From: Sneathiella sp.
GTDB taxonomy: Bacteria > Pseudomonadota > Alphaproteobacteria > Sneathiellales > Sneathiellaceae
DNA: 64,000 nt
Direction: 5' to 3'
Assembly: GCF_029233945.1 (NCBI RefSeq)
Contig: NZ_JARGOQ010000012.1
Location: forward strand, 1-64,000
Shown: positions 52,183-60,238 of the stretch, piece by piece
Numbering within the stretch: position 1 is the stretch's first letter
Layout of the letters: every line of letters starts with the position of its first letter
The notes under the pieces: model-generated
The model's database searches: none
What the model was told of the DNA's origin: nothing
The model's input: the letters and a program-made list of their open reading frames with translations, nothing else
Made by a program: the position numbers and the translations under genes

Positions 52183-52212
52183 AGGCGTCGCCGATTTACG
52201 GCGACGCCTTTT
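52183..52212 (+). terminator. Rho-independent terminator
   Basis: AGGCGTCGCC-GATTTAC-GGCGACGCCT 10-bp perfect stem followed by TTT. Confidence 0.88.
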
Positions 52213-52258
52213 CTCTGTAGGTTGCTACAGAGGCGTTGCGTAGTGTGAAAGACGGACC

Positions 52259-53494
52259 ATGGAGTCGCTCGAGTTAATCCTGATACTGGTATCCTTCCTT
52301 TTTCTGATCGGTTGTCTGTTGACGCCCATCGCTGATCGGTTGGGCGCGCCTTTTCTGCTTCTTTTCCTCTGTATCGGGATGCTCATGGGGGAGGATGGCC
52401 TTGGCGGGGTCCGCTTTGATGATTTTAACCTCGCCTATAATATCGGGTCCATCGCGCTGGCCTTGATCCTCTTCTCCGGCGGTCTTGATACCAGCCGGGA
52501 GATTTTCAGGAAAGCCGCCGCGCCGGCCAGGGCGCTGGCCACTTTCGGTGTGGTGGCGACGACTGTCATCATGGGTGCGTTGATCCATTTCCTGTTTGAC
52601 CTGCCGCTTGCCCTTTCGCTGCTTCTGGGCGCAGTAGTCGGATCGACCGACGCCGCGGCAACCTTTCTTCTGCTGCGTCAGCGGAATATCAAGCTGAAAG
52701 ACGGTTTGGGTGAGACCCTGATGGTCGAGGCGGGGATCAATGACCCGATGGCGATCTTCCTGACCATTACCATGGTGGCGATTGTCGATAACGATTTACC
52801 GGTCGATCTGCCGACGCTGATCAGCTTTCTGCCGGAACTCGCGCGGCAGCTAGGCTTAGGTTTGGTTGCGGGTATTGTCGGCGGTGTTGTGACCGCGTTC
52901 CTGATCAACCGGGTCAAGATGCCGGTCAGCCTGTTCGCACCCTTCGCCATGGCGTCGGCCTTGCTTCTCTTCAACCTGACCGCCCTCGGAGGGGGCAGCG
53001 GGTTTCTCGCTGTGTTCATTTGCGGCGCGGTTTTGCGGGACCGCATGACCCATCAGACAGAACGGGTCCGCCAGTTTCATGATGGCCTCTCCTGGATATG
53101 CCAGATCGTTCTCTTCCTGATGCTGGGTCTTCTGGTGTCGCCGACCGACGTGATGGCCCATATTCCGCTCGGCCTGGGGGTCGCGGTTTTGCTGATCTTT
53201 ATCGCCCGACCGCTGGCGACAACACTCTCACTGACGCCGTTCCGCATCGGCTGGCGGCAGCAGGCGTTCGTCGGCTGGGTGGGCTTGCGCGGTGCGGTGC
53301 CGATCTTCCTCGCTATTATCCCGGTGATCAGCCCGGGCCCGCTCAGTTCGGGCTTTTTCGATGTGGTTTTCGTGGTGGTGGTTGCCTCCCTTTTCCTGCA
53401 GGGCTGGACACTCTCGCTGGTGGCGGGCTGGCTTGGCCTGATCGCGGAACCGGAGGAGGAGCCGTCGCTGCCCCTCGGCGAAGGCAAGGATTGA
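52259..53494 (+). CDS. cation:proton antiporter (NhaP/CvrA-like CPA1)
   Basis: Polytopic; LLGAVVGSTDAAATFLLLRQRN, MVEAGINDPMAIFLT, GWVGLRGAVPIFLA. Confidence 0.9.
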   Translation: MESLELILILVSFLFLIGCLLTPIADRLGAPFLLLFLCIGMLMGEDGLGGVRFDDFNLAYNIGSIALALILFSGGLDTSREIFRKAAAPARALATFGVVATTVIMGALIHFLFDLPLALSLLLGAVVGSTDAAATFLLLRQRNIKLKDGLGETLMVEAGINDPMAIFLTITMVAIVDNDLPVDLPTLISFLPELARQLGLGLVAGIVGGVVTAFLINRVKMPVSLFAPFAMASALLLFNLTALGGGSGFLAVFICGAVLRDRMTHQTERVRQFHDGLSWICQIVLFLMLGLLVSPTDVMAHIPLGLGVAVLLIFIARPLATTLSLTPFRIGWRQQAFVGWVGLRGAVPIFLAIIPVISPGPLSSGFFDVVFVVVVASLFLQGWTLSLVAGWLGLIAEPEEEPSLPLGEGKD

Positions 53495-53522
53495 TTTTTA
53501 CCCTAAAAGGCCTTATTTAAGC

Positions 53523-53565
53523 GCCAGCCCGCGATGGGGAATTTCCCCTTCGCTGGCTCTTTTTT
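53523..53565 (+). terminator. probable terminator after antiporter gene
   Basis: Interrupted hairpin GCCAGC..GGGGA-ATT-TCCCC..GCTGGC followed by TCTTTTTT. Confidence 0.65.
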
Positions 53566-53607
53566 AATCCCGTGATGGATGAACCCGCGCGGGGATCAGG
53601 ACATATC

Positions 53608-55197
53608 ATGACGACGTTGGAAGAACGGGTCGCCAACCGGCGGACCTTCGCAATTATCGCCCATCCGGATGCGGGCAAGACGACGCTGACCGAGAAGCTG
53701 CTATTGTTCGGCGGCGCCATTCAGCTTGCCGGCGCGGTGAAGACGCGCGGGGAGCAGCGGCGCGCGCGCTCCGACTGGATGAAGGTGGAACGCGAACGCG
53801 GCATTTCCGTGGCCTCCTCCGTCATGACGTTCGATTATCGCGAAAAGACTTTTAACCTGCTCGATACCCCGGGCCATGAGGATTTCAGCGAGGATACCTA
53901 CCGCACGCTAACCGCGGTCGATAGCGCCGTCATGGTGCTGGATGGCGCGAAAGGCATCGAGAGCCAGACCCGTAAACTGTTCGAAGTCTGCCGGCTCCGC
54001 GATATGCCGATCACGACCTTCATCAACAAGTTTGACCGAGAGGCGCTGGACCCGTTCGATTTGCTGGATGATATCGAGCAGACCCTCGCCCTCGACGTGG
54101 TACCGGCGAGCTGGCCGATTGGTATGGGCCGGAATTTCCTGGGCTGTTATGACCTGTTTAACGACCGGCTCGTGTTGGTCTCGAAGGGGAAGGGGAACCA
54201 TCTCGACGAGGGTGTCACTTGTAACGGGCTTGATGATCCGAAACTCGATGAACTGCTACCCGCCATTGAGGTTGCCAAATTGCGCGAAGATATCGAAATG
54301 GTGCGGGGCCTCTGCCCGGAATTTGATATGCAGGCCTATCTGGACGGCACGATGACCCCGGTCTATTTCGGCAGCGCGATCAACAACTTTGGTGTTGAAA
54401 CTTTGCTCAACGGCTTGACCGAGACAGCACCGAGCCCGCGCGCAGCGCCGTCGGCGGGGCGTGATATTTCTCCGCTTGAGAACAAGGTTAGCGGCTTTAT
54501 CTTTAAAATTCAGGCGAATATGGATCCCAAGCATCGCGACCGCATCGCCTTCATGCGGCTTGTGTCGGGCCATTTTAAGCGGGGCGCGAAGCTGAAGCAT
54601 ATCAGAAGCGAGAAGACGCTTAATATCCATAACCCGGTGCTCTTCCTCGCGCAGGATCGGGAACTCGCGGAAGAAGCCTGGCCCGGCGATATCATTGGCA
54701 TCCCCAACCACGGCAATCTGCGCATCGGCGATGCGCTGACCGAGGGGGAAGAAATCCGCTTTACCGGTATCCCGAGCTTTGCGCCGGAGCTTTTGCAGAA
54801 GGTCCGCCCGGTTGATCCGATGCGGGCGAAACATTTGGGCCGGGCGCTGATCCAACTCGCGGAAGAGGGCGCGGCGCGGACTTTCAAAACACGGATGGGC
54901 TCGGACTGGGTGGTCGGTGTTGTCGGTGCGCTGCAGTTTGAAGTGCTGGCGGATCGTATCCGCACGGAATATGATATCCCGGTTAATTTTGAACAGACCG
55001 AGCTTTATACCGCCCGCTGGGTTGAATGCGATGATGCGCGGGAGATGAAGAAATTTCTCGATGGCAATCAGGCATCGCTCGCAGAGGATCATGACGATGC
55101 GCCGGTATTCCTCGCGCGGAACAGCTGGCATCTGGAACGGGCAGAGAAAGACTGGCCGAAAATCAACTTCCTGAAGACGAAAGAACAATCCGCCTGA
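53608..55197 (+). CDS. prfC: peptide chain release factor 3
   Basis: FAIIAHPDAGKTTLTEKLLLFGGAIQLAGAVKTRG, RGISVASSVMTFDY, DTPGHEDFSEDTYRTL. Confidence 0.96.
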   Translation: MTTLEERVANRRTFAIIAHPDAGKTTLTEKLLLFGGAIQLAGAVKTRGEQRRARSDWMKVERERGISVASSVMTFDYREKTFNLLDTPGHEDFSEDTYRTLTAVDSAVMVLDGAKGIESQTRKLFEVCRLRDMPITTFINKFDREALDPFDLLDDIEQTLALDVVPASWPIGMGRNFLGCYDLFNDRLVLVSKGKGNHLDEGVTCNGLDDPKLDELLPAIEVAKLREDIEMVRGLCPEFDMQAYLDGTMTPVYFGSAINNFGVETLLNGLTETAPSPRAAPSAGRDISPLENKVSGFIFKIQANMDPKHRDRIAFMRLVSGHFKRGAKLKHIRSEKTLNIHNPVLFLAQDRELAEEAWPGDIIGIPNHGNLRIGDALTEGEEIRFTGIPSFAPELLQKVRPVDPMRAKHLGRALIQLAEEGAARTFKTRMGSDWVVGVVGALQFEVLADRIRTEYDIPVNFEQTELYTARWVECDDAREMKKFLDGNQASLAEDHDDAPVFLARNSWHLERAEKDWPKINFLKTKEQSA

Positions 55198-55221
55198 TGC
55201 GCGGAAACGAAGGAGAAACCC

Positions 55222-55707
55222 ATGCCCTCATTTGATATTGTCTCGAAAACAGAAATGGCGGAAGTCGATAACGCGCTGAATAACATTCGCCGGGAAATCG
55301 AGACCCGCTATGACTTCAAGGGCAGCAACTGCACGGTCGAGCGGGCGGAGCAGGCCATCACCATCCATGCGGATGATGACCTCAAGCTGAAACAGATGCA
55401 TGAGCTGCTGGCGACGCATTTGACACGCCGGAAAGTCGATGCCGGGGTTCTGGACTATCAGGCGCCGGAGAAATCTGCCGGACAAAGCGTCCGGCAGGTG
55501 GTGATCGTCCGGGAAGGCATCGATAAGGATCTCGCAAAAAAGCTGGTAAAAGAGATCAAGGGCTCCAAGGTCAAGGTGCAGGTTGCCATTCAGGGAGATG
55601 AGCTTCGCGTGACCGGCAAAAAACGCGACGATCTGCAGGAGACCATCGCCTTCTGCAAGGGCCTTAAGCAGGAACTTCCCCTGCAATATGTGAATTTCCG
55701 CGACTGA
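55222..55707 (+). CDS. yajQ: YajQ family cyclic di-GMP/nucleotide-binding protein
   Basis: MPSFDIVSKTEMAEVDNALNNIRREIETRYDFKGS, QGDELRVTGKKRDDLQETIAF. Confidence 0.95.
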   Translation: MPSFDIVSKTEMAEVDNALNNIRREIETRYDFKGSNCTVERAEQAITIHADDDLKLKQMHELLATHLTRRKVDAGVLDYQAPEKSAGQSVRQVVIVREGIDKDLAKKLVKEIKGSKVKVQVAIQGDELRVTGKKRDDLQETIAFCKGLKQELPLQYVNFRD

Positions 55708-55711
55708 GACG

Positions 55712-56221
55712 TTACGGCATCGGCCCGAAGGTCCGGTGGGTGATCTTCGGCGGGCCTTCTTCATAAATCTGCATGATGGCAATCTCGCCATATTTGTCGG
55801 GTTGGCGGTCGCGGCCGCCGAGCTGCCCGTAGATGCTCTGCAGGTTATCCGTATTGCCGACCCACATCACCGCCTTGCCGGGATTTTCCGTGATCAGCCG
55901 TTCGGCGACATTGCTGACATCGATCACTTTGAGCTCGATCCCGCGCTGTTCGATCAATGGCATCACTGTATCAATATTGCGCTTCTTGTCGGGGCTGTAG
56001 ATCACGTCGATATCTAGATCAGCGACGGCGGCGGGCAAGGCCTCAGCGCGGGCGATGCCCTTTTCATTGAGGTCGGTCGCAAAGGGGATGCGGTCTGCGT
56101 GACGCAGGAGAATGACAGTCGTTGTCGTGCCGGGTGGGGAGTTGACCGTGCTGCAGGCCGCGAGCAGTCCGAAACTGACGGCGATCAGGCCGAGAGTGAC
56201 AATCCTGCGTCCGATGCTCAT
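55712..56221 (-). CDS. histidine phosphatase-like lipoprotein
   Basis: Lipobox LLAAC at N-terminus; VILLRHADRIPFATDLNEKGIARAEALP. Confidence 0.8.
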   Translation of the reverse strand: MSIGRRIVTLGLIAVSFGLLAACSTVNSPPGTTTTVILLRHADRIPFATDLNEKGIARAEALPAAVADLDIDVIYSPDKKRNIDTVMPLIEQRGIELKVIDVSNVAERLITENPGKAVMWVGNTDNLQSIYGQLGGRDRQPDKYGEIAIMQIYEEGPPKITHRTFGPMP

Positions 56222-56243
56222 GACGTCCCCCTTCAACTTAATT

Positions 56244-57140
56244 CTAACCGAGACTATAATCCGAGGTCTCCGAGGGTGTTCCCTCGGCCTTGATCTCCCC
56301 CTCATTCACCATATGCAGGATATGTGCATAGACCGAGCGGGCGGCGGCGGGATGCAGGTTCTCAGGCACATCCGTATACATTCTTTTCACCATGTCGGGG
56401 ATGGCCATGGGGCCGGAACTCAGGCATTTGCGGATCTGGTCCATGCGTTCCTGCCGGTGGGCGATCAGGGCCTCGACAAAGGGCTTTGTCTCCGTAATCG
56501 CGGGGCCGTGGGTCGGCCAGTAGGTGTCATAGTCAAAGCCGAGCAGCTTATCGAGGCTTTGCATATACTCGCTCATATTGCCGTCGGGCGGGGAGACGAC
56601 CGTGGTCGACCAGCCCATCACATGATCGCCGGTAAAGAGGGTGTTTTCTTCGCGCAAACCAAAGCACACATGATTTGAAAGATGCCCCGGCGTATGGACG
56701 ACATCGACGGTCCAGCCGTTGCCGAGGATGACATCGTTATCTTCGAGCTCGATGTCGGGCACGAATGCCATGTCGCCGCCTTCTTCCAAGCCTGATTCGA
56801 GCTTGCCGCCGCCATGGGGCCCAAAGCCGTAGGTCTTCGCGCCGGTCAGCTGCTTCAAGGGTTCAGCGGCGGGAGAATGGTCGCGGTGGGTATGGGTAAT
56901 CAGGATGTGGGTGACCATCTCCCCCTTCAGCGCCGTCATCAGGGCGCCGACATGTGCCCCATCCAGCGGGCCCGGATCAATAACCGCGACCTCGCCACGC
57001 CCGATGATATAGGTGCCGGTGCCGTGAAAGGTGAAGGCGCTCGGGTTTTTGGCGACTACCCGGCGAATCAGCGGGCTGAGATCCTCCGCCACGCCATATT
57101 CAAACTCCAAGTCTCTTCTGAACGGGACTTTAACTGCCAT
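56244..57140 (-). CDS. MBL-fold metallo-hydrolase (LACTB2-like)
   Basis: ILITHTHRDHSPAAEPLKQLTG (HxHxDH), HTPGHLSNHVCFGLREENTLFTGDHVMGW. Confidence 0.93.
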   Translation of the reverse strand: MAVKVPFRRDLEFEYGVAEDLSPLIRRVVAKNPSAFTFHGTGTYIIGRGEVAVIDPGPLDGAHVGALMTALKGEMVTHILITHTHRDHSPAAEPLKQLTGAKTYGFGPHGGGKLESGLEEGGDMAFVPDIELEDNDVILGNGWTVDVVHTPGHLSNHVCFGLREENTLFTGDHVMGWSTTVVSPPDGNMSEYMQSLDKLLGFDYDTYWPTHGPAITETKPFVEALIAHRQERMDQIRKCLSSGPMAIPDMVKRMYTDVPENLHPAAARSVYAHILHMVNEGEIKAEGTPSETSDYSLG

Positions 57141-57220
57141 GATCTTGCTTTCCGGTTTTCAGCAATTGTACTGATAAGAACCGGAGCAGCAACAGGAAGT
57201 TTCATCAAATGCCGGAGAAT

Positions 57221-57697
57221 TTAAGCCCGGCTGGAAAAATTCGCCAACCCGAAGGAAGAAATCGACGGTTTCGAGAGGTTCGGAATTCTCGAGAAAACGA
57301 AGTTTTTCGCTTCGTCCATGCAGATCGTTGACGTTAACTGCAAATCGATATCTTTCGTGTCGGCTACCGCATGGGACAGTTGAACAATGCTGCGATATCC
57401 GGCTTCATTAGTAACGGAAGCTGCTACCACGCGCGTTATGCCCGCTTTGATAAAAATATCACCAAATATAAGCATATCGTCGTACGAGATTTCGTCCTCA
57501 TAGCCGGCGCGATTATCAAAGATAGCAAAGAAATTGGAGGAGGGATTGGTTTTGAGTGTCTTCCGATAGACCGGTATGCGGTGCTCGCGGCTGACCGGTC
57601 CCAATGCTGTCATGAAATTGATATACTCTCCGCCGTATTCCCGTGTTTCATAGCTGATATTGGCGAATGCTCCTGAGGAGACTTTATGTCCTTGCAT
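57221..57697 (-). CDS. unknown-function tandem paralog 1 of 3 (possible STAS/SpoIIAA-like fold)
   Basis: MQGHKVSSGAFANISYETREYGGEYINFM...FFAIFDNRAGYEDEISYDDM; aligns over its length to the next two ORFs. Confidence 0.85.
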   Translation of the reverse strand: MQGHKVSSGAFANISYETREYGGEYINFMTALGPVSREHRIPVYRKTLKTNPSSNFFAIFDNRAGYEDEISYDDMLIFGDIFIKAGITRVVAASVTNEAGYRSIVQLSHAVADTKDIDLQLTSTICMDEAKNFVFSRIPNLSKPSISSFGLANFSSRA

Positions 57698-57977
57698 CTC
57701 GTTTCTCGCATTAAATAATGATCTCCAAATTAATACAGACAGTTACTAATACTTTGTGAACGAGTTATCACATAATTCAGATTAATGTAATATCATAAAT
57801 TCTAAATAATTAATTTTAATATTCATATACTATGTATACTATTACTTATTTATACTAAATATTTCTTACATATCTAAGAATCTAAGAGAATAAATACTTG
57901 ATTTCATGAGTGAATGAAGATCGACCAGGCGGCATCGACGTACTTGAACATGTCTGGAATGTCCGGAGTCAGGGTAA

Positions 57978-58415
57978 TCATCCGACGCGCGCGAGGGTCT
58001 CGATCCGCGACAGAATGAAGTTTTCCGCATCCGTCATATTCTCTGAAAATTCCGTATGTGATTCCAGGGTTTTGACTTTGGCAACCGCGCGGGCCAGCTT
58101 GAGGATATTGTCATACCCAAATTCCCTAGTGATGATGGCGCCGTGAATCCGTTTAATGCCGGCATCCAAAAGAATGTCAGCAACGATCTGCATATCATCA
58201 TAGGAGAAGTTATCTTCATGGCCGCGGCGGTTGTCGAGAATAACGAAATAATCCGCAGACGGATTATTCTCAAGCGTCTGGTAGTAAAAGGGGATGCGGT
58301 GTTCACGGTTGATCGGTCCCATCACTTTCATGATGTGGATATGCTCGCCGTTATACTCCCGGGTTTCATAGTCAATGTTGGCAAATGACCCCGAGGAGAT
58401 CTTGCGTCCTTTCAT
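57978..58415 (-). CDS. unknown-function tandem paralog 2 of 3
   Basis: MKGRKISSGSFANIDYETREYNGEHIHIM...YFVILDNRRGHEDNFSYDDM; ATG 58415 preceded by GGAAA (alternative start 58436). Confidence 0.85.
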   Translation of the reverse strand: MKGRKISSGSFANIDYETREYNGEHIHIMKVMGPINREHRIPFYYQTLENNPSADYFVILDNRRGHEDNFSYDDMQIVADILLDAGIKRIHGAIITREFGYDNILKLARAVAKVKTLESHTEFSENMTDAENFILSRIETLARVG

Positions 58416-58717
58416 CACAGTTTCCAAATTAGTCAATGTTCAGTCGTCTCAGGATAAATAGGCAATCACCCGGCAGCTATTCCCGCCCGGAGAATGCCGT
58501 GTTTGAGCGATTAATTATGGAAAAAATAGTTACTAGCTATCAGATGATTTCCGTTAATATAACATTCTGGGCGGGTTTCAAATTTTCTGGAAAGCGTCTT
58601 TCAAATTCCATCACACCCAAGGGCATATGCCCGACAATGTCGGTCGGGACAGCAAGCCCGCAGACATATAGTAGACGCTCTTAATATACAATAGGTTTTT
58701 TTAAGAAATAAAACGGG

Positions 58718-59155
58718 CTAGTTTTCTTTTACGCACTCATCCATCCGTAGGAGAACAAATTTCTCCGCTGTCGCGAAATCGGGGCTCGAAATCGCCTCAA
58801 CCTCCAAATCCTTCGTTATTGAGATTGCCTTGATCAGCTTGATGATTTTATCATAGCCAGGATCTTTGGTGACGACAGCATAAATGAAGCGATTGATGCC
58901 ATGTGAGACGAGCATGTCGCCGAAATTGGACATGTCCGCCATGGAAAGAAGGCTCTCCTTGCCTTTGCGATTATCCAGAATGCAAAAATAGTTGCCTGAT
59001 TTGGTCAGGGCTAATGTCTTTTCATAAACCGGCACACGGTCTTCCTTGTCCAGTGAGCCGCTCTGCGTCACGACATGCAGGAACTCTCCCCCGCATTCCT
59101 TCGTTTCATACTTGATGTTCGTGAAAGAACCGGACGCTACCTTACGCCATTTCAT
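58718..59155 (-). CDS. unknown-function tandem paralog 3 of 3
   Basis: MKWRKVASGSFTNIKYETKECGGEFLHVV...YFCILDNRKGKESLLSMADM; preceded by AAAGGGT. Confidence 0.85.
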   Translation of the reverse strand: MKWRKVASGSFTNIKYETKECGGEFLHVVTQSGSLDKEDRVPVYEKTLALTKSGNYFCILDNRKGKESLLSMADMSNFGDMLVSHGINRFIYAVVTKDPGYDKIIKLIKAISITKDLEVEAISSPDFATAEKFVLLRMDECVKEN

Positions 59156-59448
59156 GTAATACCCTTTCTACACCCTTCTGACTGCCGCCTCCCTGCAACA
59201 CCGGACAAAACCAAAATATATATGCCGCGATATTAATGGAATTCAAGGGGCGTTTCAAGCATGTCCGCATTCCCCGTTTCGATAAAAGCATGGTTTTTCC
59301 GGGCGAGGATTTCCGATCTTGCACAAAGGGAAGCTTTACGGATTGACCGGGAATTGTTAGGCTTTCGCTCTTGGAATGCCATTCGTTGTTTGGCGGTCAT
59401 TTGGTGACAAACAACCTTCAAGATTGAATCCGGAATAGGGGACGTAAA

Positions 59449-60210
59449 ATGGCTCGGATAGGACAGTTGAAACTATTGGCGACCCTGCTGTGGGCCTTGT
59501 TTCTGGTCCTGCCGTCGGCGGCCCTCGCCGAAGACAAAACCGGCGAATATGACATTGCGATTGATTTGGCGACCATGTTGCAGTCCGCCCGCTCGATTAT
59601 CGGGGAAAACCAGGATCTTATTAATGATCCCACTATCGGCGACAAGGGGCTCACCGCGGAAGTCGTACGGGCGCGGGCGCTTGAAAAATTCACGGTGGCC
59701 AAAGGCGGCACCCAGCCGGACTTATCGGGTGGCGATCTCAGGAGCCGCCTCCTGAAAGCTCAGATTGAGGCAATTTCCAAGGTGATAACCGAGCATCAGG
59801 GCACCATCAACCAGCCCGGTGTCGCCTTCAAAGGTTTTGTGCCGGCGGTTTTTGCCCGTCTGGTGAATGAAGAATTCAAGCAGGCGATGGGCGAAGAGGC
59901 GGAGGTGAAAGTCACCGCGCCGCCGGAACTGATCCGCAACCGCAAGGCCCGCCCCGATGATTGGGAGGTTGAGGCCATTCGCAATGATCTGTCCGCGCCG
60001 GGATGGGAGAAGGGCGCCATCTTCTCCGCTGAGGCGGCTAATCGCGGCCGACCGGCCTTTCGTGTTCTTGTGCCGGAGTATTACGGACAGGGATGTCTCG
60101 CCTGCCATGGGGCACCGAAGGGCGAACTTGATGTGACGGGTTATCCGAAAGAGGGGGGCAATCTCGGCGATCTTGGCGGTGTGATCAGTGTAACGCTGTA
60201 CCGCAACTGA
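59449..60210 (+). CDS. DUF3365/Tll0287-like periplasmic haem-type sensor protein
   Basis: Signal peptide (LFLVLPSAALA); C-terminal FRVLVPEYYGQGCLACHGAPKGELDVTGYPKEGGNLGDLGGVISVTL with CxxCH. Confidence 0.82.
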   Translation: MARIGQLKLLATLLWALFLVLPSAALAEDKTGEYDIAIDLATMLQSARSIIGENQDLINDPTIGDKGLTAEVVRARALEKFTVAKGGTQPDLSGGDLRSRLLKAQIEAISKVITEHQGTINQPGVAFKGFVPAVFARLVNEEFKQAMGEEAEVKVTAPPELIRNRKARPDDWEVEAIRNDLSAPGWEKGAIFSAEAANRGRPAFRVLVPEYYGQGCLACHGAPKGELDVTGYPKEGGNLGDLGGVISVTLYRN

Positions 60211-60238
60211 ACCGGTCGCCCGGAAGGCGGATATCCTG

